Shown piece after piece: positions 58,370 through 64,000 of a DNA stretch of 64,000 bases (positions are counted from its first letter, which is position 1; each line of letters starts with the position of its first letter). This DNA comes from Arthrobacter sp. Edens01 (lineage in GTDB: Bacteria; Actinomycetota; Actinomycetes; Actinomycetales; Micrococcaceae). The translations under genes were made by a program, and so were the position numbers. Location: the NCBI RefSeq assembly GCF_001307035.1, contig NZ_LKIU01000006.1, forward strand, positions 184,388 through 248,387, written 5' to 3'. The notes beneath the pieces were generated by a model. The model was given only the letters and a program-made list of their open reading frames with translations, was not told the DNA's origin and ran no database searches.

Positions 58370-59677
58370 CTACTGGGGCCGGGCAGTGCGCGGAGATGCT
58401 CCCCCGCCGCCGGATTCTTCCTCGCCCTCACTGCTTTCGCGGGACTGATCCGCAGCTGTGTGCACGCTGTGACTGCCTCCTTCGCCGGCGTGATCCACCT
58501 TGCGCCGGCCCACACGGCGATACGCCAGTCCCACCAGCACACACGCCAGATAAGCAGTTCCAATGAAGATCCAGCCGTCCAGGAAACCGCCGGAGAATTC
58601 AAGCAGAAGACCCATGATGAGCGGTCCCGACGCGAACCCTGCGTACATTCCCAGGGACACTGCTCCTGATGCAGCTCCCACGCGTTCCTTTGGCACCTCG
58701 CGCAGGACCCCTGCCATGACCACAACGTTGACGCCGAGCACCGATGCACCGTGGAAAAGCACGCCCGCCCACAGCAGCGCGGGGATGCCGGTCTCCCCTG
58801 CCGCCAGCAGCAGCCCGGCACCGCAGATGGCACCTGCGGCCAGAATGAGAAGCAGCGTGGAGGCCCGCACCCCTTCGGCCATACGACGGCCCCACAGCAC
58901 GCGGGAAGCCACCCCGACGACGCCGGCTGCGGCCGCGGTTGCCCCTCCCATCAGGAGCGAGAAGCCGAGTTCCCGCTGCGCAAACAGCGGCAGGTAGACG
59001 TTGGTGGCCTGCATTCCCGCGCCGGAGAAGAGCGCGAACGCGGCGAGCAGCCAGACCGCGGCGGGGAACCTGCGCTCGGCCGAGGCACGTTCAGCACGGT
59101 TGGGGGTTTTGATCCGGGGTTCGGGCGGCAGCCGGTGCCATGAGTATGCAAGCAGCAGCCCCAGTACCAGTGCGGCGCCGACCGCAGCGCCCCGCCACCC
59201 TGCGAACAGGGCTGCCGCCGGGAAGAACAGACTGGAGAAAAGCTGGCTGGCCTGCACTCCCGACTGCTTGATGCCCATCCACCCCGGACGCTTGCCCGGC
59301 TGCACTGCATGAATGATGATCCGGTTGGTAGTGGGGTTGGAGATGGCCTGCGCGGGGCCGGACAACAACACGGCTGCCAGCAGCCACAGGTAGTTGCCGG
59401 ACAGCGCCATAAAGACAAGCGAGAGAGCAGTGCCCCCGAAGATAATCAGCATCTGGGTCCGCGCACGGATCCGGTCGCTAAGCCGCCCCAGGGACATCGA
59501 GGACAGCGCCGCACTGGCGAAGCAGGTGGCTGCGAGCAGGCCGAACTGCGATTCGCTGATACCCAGATCCGAGATGATGAGCGTGCTGGTGGCGGAGATT
59601 CCGTAGTTCATCACAGGGCCGGCGCCCATGGCGCAGACCAGCACGAACAGCAGACCGGGACCGGGGGTGGAGCGCAA
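58370..59677 (-). CDS. MFS transporter
   Basis: The 435-residue permease has 12 predicted helices: GLLFVLVCAMGAGPVMNYGISATSTLII at the start, SSMSLGRLSDRIRARTQMLIIFGGT (MFS loop 2-3 motif GRLSDRIRAR) and PGWMGIKQSGVQASQLFSSLFFPAAALFAGWRGA near 120. The TTG at 59677 has GAGAGG 6 nt upstream and is chosen; longer starts to 59740 are possible. A charged Glu/Gly-rich tail of about 40 residues ends the protein. It converges on the M20 gene, so it is not in that operon. The substrate is unknown. Confidence 0.82.
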   Translation of the reverse strand: MRSTPGPGLLFVLVCAMGAGPVMNYGISATSTLIISDLGISESQFGLLAATCFASAALSSMSLGRLSDRIRARTQMLIIFGGTALSLVFMALSGNYLWLLAAVLLSGPAQAISNPTTNRIIIHAVQPGKRPGWMGIKQSGVQASQLFSSLFFPAAALFAGWRGAAVGAALVLGLLLAYSWHRLPPEPRIKTPNRAERASAERRFPAAVWLLAAFALFSGAGMQATNVYLPLFAQRELGFSLLMGGATAAAAGVVGVASRVLWGRRMAEGVRASTLLLILAAGAICGAGLLLAAGETGIPALLWAGVLFHGASVLGVNVVVMAGVLREVPKERVGAASGAVSLGMYAGFASGPLIMGLLLEFSGGFLDGWIFIGTAYLACVLVGLAYRRVGRRKVDHAGEGGSHSVHTAADQSRESSEGEEESGGGGASPRTARPQ

Positions 59678-59802
59678 GTTTTTCCTCTCTTGGAACGACA
59701 CAGACCATTGTTGCCTGTGTATGCCAGAGTTACGGAACAAAACGGGCTAATATCACCCGTAGGGTTCGTCGTCTTGGACCCATGTAGCTGGGGGAGAACC
59801 AA

Positions 59803-60243
59803 ATGGGCAGTGAGTCTCAGGCAAGCGTGCCTTCAGCACGCCGTCGCTCCGTAATGCTCTTCCGCCGTGCACGCACCGCCCTCGCACTGGTGGGCGTCTT
59901 CTGGCTCTGGCTGCTCCTGGGCAGTGCCGGGTTTGTCGCTTCCCTGTTCGACCGGCCCTTTTACGCCATGCTCGCCCTGTACGCGCTGGGCACGCTCACG
60001 CTGATTTCCCTCCTGATTGCACCGGTTGCCCTCGCGTACCTGCTGATGAACCGTCCGGACCGGAACGGCCAGGCAGCAGTAGCCCGGCCCGCATCCCGGC
60101 CTGAGTCCGCGCCTGCCGACGCCCACCGCTCAGTACGCAGCGATTTGGCTCCGGTGATCCGGATGATCCCGCGGAAGGTCAAGGACAGCGGCACTTCACT
60201 GGGCACCAAGGCTGCAGCGAAGTGGCGGGACCTGGCTTCCTAG
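59803..60243 (+). CDS. Two-helix membrane protein of unknown function
   Basis: A 146-residue protein with a basic N-terminus and two hydrophobic helices (ALALVGVFWLWLLLGSAGFVASLF at 26-49 and MLALYALGTLTLISLLIAPVALAYLLM at 55-82). A positively charged cytoplasmic tail follows (NRPDRNGQAAVARPA through PRKVKDSGTSLGTKAAAKWRDLAS). No family is recognised. ATG at 59803 is preceded by GGGGGAG. Confidence 0.7.
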   Translation: MGSESQASVPSARRRSVMLFRRARTALALVGVFWLWLLLGSAGFVASLFDRPFYAMLALYALGTLTLISLLIAPVALAYLLMNRPDRNGQAAVARPASRPESAPADAHRSVRSDLAPVIRMIPRKVKDSGTSLGTKAAAKWRDLAS

Positions 60244-60326
60244 CCGCCTGAGCCTTCCGCTCCGCAGAGCCACCTGGACCCGGAGCGTGTCAGCCCAGTG
60301 TCAGTGGCGGCAGCAAGAGTAGGCGC

Positions 60327-60638
60327 ATGACTTCCTCTGCTCCTCCTGCTTCCACACTCCACCCGGCAACAGCCCGGCCCCTCGTTAGCCACGCGCGCTA
60401 CCGGCAGGAACCCTATGTCCGCTGCCTCCTGCTGGAAGTGGACGGTAAGGCTGTGGCCTGGACACGCACCCAGGTGCTGGTGCACTGGATCGACGACGAC
60501 GGCCGCGCCCACAACCGCTGGGTACCTGCGTCCGCCGTCACCCGCATATCCCGGGATTCCTCCGCCTGGCAGGACCCCTACGATGACTTCGGCTTCTACT
60601 ACCCGGCCCAGAGCCCGCTGAGCGCTCCCGTGCGTTGA
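60327..60638 (+). CDS. Small soluble protein of unknown function
   Basis: The 103-residue protein has a proline-rich start and an SH3-like core: EPYVRCLLLEVDGKAVAWTRTQVLVHWIDDDGRAHNRWVPASAVTRISRD. Strands alternate with a VHW-x-DDDGR-x-HNRWVPA motif. Tail DPYDDFGFYYPAQ is acidic/aromatic. It lies 83 bp after the previous gene. No named family is recognised. Confidence 0.7.
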   Translation: MTSSAPPASTLHPATARPLVSHARYRQEPYVRCLLLEVDGKAVAWTRTQVLVHWIDDDGRAHNRWVPASAVTRISRDSSAWQDPYDDFGFYYPAQSPLSAPVR

Positions 60639-60640
60639 CA

Positions 60641-61132
60641 CTAGCGGCGGATGACGCCGATGCTGCGGGAACGCGAGGCGTCCCGGAACGCCCTCACCAG
60701 AACCACCACGGTGATGAACAGGGTGGCTATCCCGAACGGATTGGCCAGGGCAGCCGAGTATCCGAGCACCTCCGGCCCGGCCAGGGACGAGAAGACCGAT
60801 CCTGCCTGCGGTGTACCGAAATCCGGAACAAAGAAGCCGAAGATCCCGCCCAGAAACCAGTTCGCAAGCAGCAGCACTGACGTCTTCATGGGTGCACCAA
60901 AGGGAGTGCGTGCAGCTGCACCGGCCGTGATCTTTACCGCCGCGGTCAGCATCAGCACCGCCAGCAGCGGTCCGGCAGTGAGCGCGAAAACCGTCACCAG
61001 CCGGCCGTCTGCACCCACCAGGATCCGGCCTGCGGTGATCCACGCGGGAATGATCAGGGCCATCGGAATGCTGGCACCGGCAATAACGGCAGTGAAGACA
61101 CGGGAAACAGCGGATGGCGAAGCGGCGGACAT
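60641..61132 (-). CDS. Membrane protein of unknown function
   Basis: A 163-residue polytopic protein with about four hydrophobic helices: VFTAVIAGASIPMALIIPAWITAG (12-35), VTVFALTAGPLLAVLMLTAAVKITA (45-70), SVLLLANWFLGGIFGFFVPDF (83-104) and NPFGIATLFITVVVLVRAFRDA (130-151). It converges with the previous small gene (2-bp gap between stops). No family is recognised. Confidence 0.75.
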   Translation of the reverse strand: MSAASPSAVSRVFTAVIAGASIPMALIIPAWITAGRILVGADGRLVTVFALTAGPLLAVLMLTAAVKITAGAAARTPFGAPMKTSVLLLANWFLGGIFGFFVPDFGTPQAGSVFSSLAGPEVLGYSAALANPFGIATLFITVVVLVRAFRDASRSRSIGVIRR

Positions 61133-61339
61133 TCTTCAACTCTATTCTCTGGCCACGCCCGCCCTCGGCATGCTGGGATGAGCACCGGCACCAAAAAGTC
61201 ATCTCCAGGGATGATGCCGCGCTCTGCACCCGGACCCTAGGCTGGGAGTGCACTGGCCGAACAACGCGTTCCGGTTGCCGGTGACCCCCGCACTTCTGCC
61301 CCAACCCCGTACACGCCTGCCCGAAAGTGCCTAAACACC

Positions 61340-61585
61340 ATGCCCGTCGAGTACCTCATGTGGATACCAGCCGCCGCCCTGGCGCTGCTGCTCACAGTTA
61401 CGCTGACTACCGGTGCCGTGATTAGCCTGTTCCGGACCGAGGAGACCACCGGCGCCGCGCGTGCCCTGTGGCTTGCTGCAGTGCTGCTGCTGCCCGTTGC
61501 CGGCGCCCTTGCCTGGCTCGCCGTGCTCCAGCACAGCACCCGGTCCCGTCCCGCAGAGGAAACAAACACCGAAAGCCTAATGTAG
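61340..61585 (+). CDS. Small PLDc_N-like two-helix membrane protein
   Basis: An 81-residue protein. Two hydrophobic helices (LMWIPAAALALLLTVTLTTGAVISLF and ALWLAAVLLLPVAGALAWLAVLQHS) carry the WIPA...LLLP-x-AG-x-x-AWL pattern seen at the N-terminus of cardiolipin synthases. There is no enzymatic part. ATG at 61340, about 100 bp before the MntH gene. Confidence 0.65.
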   Translation: MPVEYLMWIPAAALALLLTVTLTTGAVISLFRTEETTGAARALWLAAVLLLPVAGALAWLAVLQHSTRSRPAEETNTESLM

Positions 61586-61685
61586 CGGCACCTGAGGTGT
61601 GTGCCGGACAACTGATGCCGGCGTTGTTGAGCACACCTGCGCTTAACTGTTAGGCGGCCCGAAGTCCTGGTGCTACGTTGGCCAT

Positions 61686-62954
61686 ATGCTCCACAAGGCA
61701 GCCCCCGCGGGTTCACATCCCCGCATCGGCCGGCCCAGGGCGGGTACCCGTCTGCCCTGGCTCCTCGGCCCCGCCCTGGTAGCCGGAGTCGCCTACCTGG
61801 ATCCGGGCAACGTGGCCAGCAACATGACCGCCGGCGCGCGTTTCGGGTATCTCCTGGTCTGGGTAGTTGTGGCCGGCAACGTCATGGCGTGGCTGGTTCA
61901 GTACCTGTCCGCCAAACTCGGTCTGGCAACCGGACGCAGCCTGCCGGAACTGGTCGGCCTGCGGATGCGCAGTACCACCGGACGGCGGCTCTACTGGCTG
62001 CAGGCAGAGCTGGTGGCCATGGCCACGGATATCGCCGAAGTAATCGGCGGTGCCGTTGCCCTGTGGCTGCTCTTTGATCTCCCGCTGCCGGTCGGCGGCC
62101 TGATTACCGGCGCCGTTTCCATGGCAGTCCTGGCGATTCAGGGCAGTGGACGGCACCGGAGCTTCGAGTACGCGATCGTCTCCATGATGGCCATCATCGC
62201 CATCGGATTCACCGCCGGTGTATTCATTGCGCCGCCGGACCCTGCCGGAGTGGCGGCGGGCCTGGTGCCCCGGTTCGACGGCGCCGGTTCGGTCCTGCTC
62301 GCTGCTTCGATTCTGGGGGCGACCGTTATGCCCCACGCCATCTATGCCCATTCAGCACTGACCCGGGACCGGTTCCCGGAGCGGGCGCAGAGCCTCACAA
62401 CCTCCATGCTGATCCGCGCCACCCGCTGGGACGTCACTATTGCCCTTGCCGTCGCAGGGACGGTCAACCTCGCCATCCTCCTGCTGGCTGCCACCTCGCT
62501 GCAGGGTGTGGACGGCACCGACACACTGGAGGGCGCCCATGCCGCGATTGGCGGGGCCCTGGGCAGCGGCGTCGCGCTTCTTTTTGCTCTGGGGCTCCTG
62601 GCGTCGGGTCTGGCATCAACCTCCGTGGGTGCCTACGCGGGGGCGGAGATCATGCAGGGGCTGCTGAAGGTGCGCATCCCCATGCTGCTGCGGCGGCTGA
62701 TCACCCTGCTGCCGGCGCTGGCCATCCTCGCCGCGGGAGTGGATCCCACCTGGGCACTGGTGCTGAGCCAGGTGGTGCTTTCCTTCGGCATCCCCTTCGC
62801 GCTTGTGCCTCTGCTCTGGCTGACATCCCGCCGGGACCTGATGGGCGAGCACCGCAACCGCTGGTGGACAACAGCCCTGGGGGTGCTCGTGGCCGGACTG
62901 CTCATCACCCTGAACGTTGTCCTGCTGTACCTGACCTTTACGGGCGGCGGCTAG
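61686..62954 (+). CDS. mntH: NRAMP-family divalent metal (manganese) transporter
   Basis: The 422-residue secondary transporter has 11 predicted helices. TM1 carries the metal-binding DPGN motif (residues 39-42, GVAYLDPGNVASNMTAGARFGY) and TM6 the second half, ATVMPHAIYAHSA (MPH near 212). Both are required for Mn/Fe uptake coupled to protons. GLLASGLASTSVGAYAGAEIMQG is the conserved late helix. Together with the Zn/Mn ABC importer at 23.8-26.4 kb it gives the cell two routes for manganese uptake. The operator seen upstream of the ABC operon is not found here. Confidence 0.94.
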   Translation: MLHKAAPAGSHPRIGRPRAGTRLPWLLGPALVAGVAYLDPGNVASNMTAGARFGYLLVWVVVAGNVMAWLVQYLSAKLGLATGRSLPELVGLRMRSTTGRRLYWLQAELVAMATDIAEVIGGAVALWLLFDLPLPVGGLITGAVSMAVLAIQGSGRHRSFEYAIVSMMAIIAIGFTAGVFIAPPDPAGVAAGLVPRFDGAGSVLLAASILGATVMPHAIYAHSALTRDRFPERAQSLTTSMLIRATRWDVTIALAVAGTVNLAILLLAATSLQGVDGTDTLEGAHAAIGGALGSGVALLFALGLLASGLASTSVGAYAGAEIMQGLLKVRIPMLLRRLITLLPALAILAAGVDPTWALVLSQVVLSFGIPFALVPLLWLTSRRDLMGEHRNRWWTTALGVLVAGLLITLNVVLLYLTFTGGG

Positions 62955-62976
62955 TTCCTTAGCTTTTGCAGCCGGA

Positions 62977-63207
62977 CTAGGGCCACAGTGCTGAGTGGGC
63001 GCGTCCCTCCAGGTCCCTGCGCAGCTCGGCATGGGCGGCGAGGCGGAACACGTCCGGCTGGGGCCGCTGGGCCGCACGCTCCCCGAGCCTGATCAGCAGT
63101 TCTCCGGCGGCCACAAACACGCGGCCGACGCCGGTGGGCCGGACTGGCGAGTGGGCGGCTGGACGCGCATGCAGGGGCAGGGACGCGTAGGTCATTACGA
63201 CATTCAT
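62977..63207 (-). CDS. Small protein coupled to the ArsR-like regulator
   Basis: A 76-residue open frame starts with ATG at 63207, overlapping the regulator's stop (ATGA), which supports it as a real gene. Composition is Arg/Ala/Pro rich, with a predicted helix GVGRVFVAAGELLIRLGERAAQR and RPQPDVFRLAAHAELRRDLEG. No family is recognised. It is likely cotranscribed with the regulator. Confidence 0.6.
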   Translation of the reverse strand: MNVVMTYASLPLHARPAAHSPVRPTGVGRVFVAAGELLIRLGERAAQRPQPDVFRLAAHAELRRDLEGRAHSALWP

Positions 63208-63800
63208 GACTGGGCTCCGGGATCGATAAGCGGGAAGAAGTTGAAGTGCAGTTCCACGGGGCGCGTGCCGTCGGCGTCTTCGCGCCCGCGGAACGGAGAA
63301 AGCAGTTTCTCAAGTTGCTCGGAAGCCTGGCGGGAAACCTCCTGCGCTTCCTCCAGCGTCAGCCGGAGGCTGGTGCCCAGAAGGATCGAAGTTTCCACCC
63401 ATTCATCCGGGAGGGATTCACCGTGGTCAACAAAGTCCCCCAGGGCTTTGGCATTGCTGTTGGTCACGGTCTTGGCAAGGATTCGGGTGGCATCGCGGGC
63501 GGCCGGGGACTTGGCCATCTCCGCGGAGGTCTGGATTGGTTCCGGGACCCGCTCCCACCAGCGTTCGCGGGCGGTTCCTCGCCCCTCCACCTCGCGGACA
63601 AATCCGTGCTTGGCCAGCTGGCGCAGGTGGTAGCTGGTGGATCCGCTGGACTCCCCAAGGCGTTCAGCCACGGAACACGCGGTCTGCGCGCCGTAGCGGG
63701 AAAGGCTTTCCAGCAGCGCTATGCGGATCGGGTGGGCCAGTGCCTTCAGGCGGGTTACATCGAGGACCTGTGCATCATGCGGGGGCGACTGCTGTTCCAT
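63204..63800 (-). CDS. ArsR-like winged-helix transcriptional regulator
   Basis: The 198-residue regulator has a wHTH at about residues 15-85 (LKALAHPIRIALLESLSRYGAQTACSVAERLGESSGSTSYHLRQLAKHGFVREVE), with the ArsR-type recognition helix SGSTSYHLRQLAKHG. A helical C-terminal region of about 100 residues resembles the YdfH/DUF-like extension of larger ArsR relatives; no metal-ligand cysteine box is seen. ATG at 63800; the open frame continuing upstream runs into the IS30 end and is rejected as the start. Its promoter region holds a phased TCTTTGCAA array. Confidence 0.9.
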   Translation of the reverse strand: MEQQSPPHDAQVLDVTRLKALAHPIRIALLESLSRYGAQTACSVAERLGESSGSTSYHLRQLAKHGFVREVEGRGTARERWWERVPEPIQTSAEMAKSPAARDATRILAKTVTNSNAKALGDFVDHGESLPDEWVETSILLGTSLRLTLEEAQEVSRQASEQLEKLLSPFRGREDADGTRPVELHFNFFPLIDPGAQS

Positions 63801-63815
63801 GCACCCAAAGTACCG

Positions 63816-63862
63816 TTGCAAAGATCTCTTTGCAAGCATTTCTTTGCAACGACTTCTTTGCA
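63816..63862. promoter_or_regulatory. Phased operator array upstream of the ArsR-like gene
   Basis: An inverted pair TTGCAAAGA (63816-63824) and TCTTTGCAA (63827-63835) separated by TC is followed by two more direct TCTTTGCAA units at 63841-63849 and 63855-63862 (last base differs). The right-hand units repeat every 14 bp. The array begins 15 bp before the ArsR-like start codon and ends 14 bp before the second IS30. Multiple bound dimers are suggested. Confidence 0.7.
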
Positions 63863-63876
63863 TCCCCTCATCCGCC

Positions 63877-64000
63877 GAGAGGCCAGTTACGGCTCGTTTC
63901 AGCGCGGCTAAGTCAAGTGGTGGGTGCAACGCTGGGGGGTTAGGCTGCCGGTTGCAGCAGCATGTTCAGCCGGTTGGCTGGGGTATCCATGTCCAGGGTT
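63877..64000 (-). mobile_element. IS30-family element, second copy, right end only (runs off the window)
   Basis: The right-end inverted repeat GAGAGGCCAGTTACGGCT begins at 63877. Bases 63922-64000 are identical to the corresponding end of the first copy, including the transposase stop codon at 63940-63942. Between the terminal repeat core and that block (about 63895-63910) the two copies differ at several positions. Transposase orientation is leftward. Confidence 0.9.
63940..64000 (-). CDS. IS30-family transposase, C-terminal end (partial)
   Basis: The last 19 codons and the stop are present; the encoded end TLDMDTPANRLNMLLQPAA is identical to the end of the transposase at 36123-37307. The rest lies beyond the right edge. 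Whether this copy is intact cannot be seen. Confidence 0.88.
   Translation of the reverse strand, partial: TLDMDTPANRLNMLLQPAA

Overview
The window is high-GC DNA with dense coding, frequent GTG/TTG starts, GGAGG-type ribosome binding sites and many 4-nt ATGA/GTGA overlaps. Gene content fits a Gram-positive actinobacterium close to Arthrobacter (Micrococcaceae): luciferase-like and F420-type oxidoreductases, a PonA-type penicillin-binding protein, DUF2510 and DUF4386 proteins, and TPC-type metal ATPases. The genus is an inference from gene style, not from a marker gene. There is no rRNA; one tRNA-Ala is present. Most of the window is ordinary accessory metabolism and transport.

1-17 kb: the 5' part of a DASS carboxylate transporter; a Vms1/release-factor-like protein; a TetR regulator facing a DUF4386 membrane protein across two palindromes; a bactofilin-like envelope protein; and a redox block of two Rossmann reductases, an aldo-keto reductase, a fused luciferase-like monooxygenase/FAD oxidase and an Old Yellow Enzyme, interleaved with PadR and HxlR regulators. 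Between the two Rossmann reductases lies a lower-GC gene (DUF2510, coiled coil, DUF4041, GIY-YIG) inside a 1.65-kb segment bounded by 44-bp direct repeats that duplicate the 3' end of the upstream reductase gene. A frameshifted DUF2254 gene follows.

17-36 kb: a three-part kinase/aminotransferase fusion, a TPC-motif metal P-type ATPase, an IclR regulator, a Zn/Mn ABC uptake operon under a perfect palindrome, DinB and GerW-like genes, a first palindromic GGGAC repeat array, a Cys-rich copper storage protein, tRNA-Ala, small enzymes, PonA and an ABC exporter pair.

36-64 kb: a complete IS30-family element at 36.0-37.4 kb and the end of a second, inverted copy at the right edge bracket about 26.5 kb. 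Inside are a flavin monooxygenase, a BCCT transporter, a nucleoside-salvage operon (nucleoside hydrolase, MFS, ribokinase), a guanidine-III riboswitch ahead of two SMR exporter subunits, the second GGGAC array, a CoA-transferase, a secreted M14 carboxypeptidase and an APC permease. An RpiR-controlled four-gene operon follows (permease, glutamine-synthetase-like ligase, FluG-type amidohydrolase, M20 amidase) that looks like uptake, gamma-glutamylation and hydrolysis of an unknown amine or amide. The region ends with small membrane proteins, MntH, and an ArsR-like regulator with a phased operator array next to the second IS30.

The strongest leads are the repeat-bounded DUF4041/GIY-YIG cassette, the two GGGAC palindromic arrays, the split FluG-like operon, and the riboswitch-SMR unit, which is a confident functional assignment rather than a novelty.
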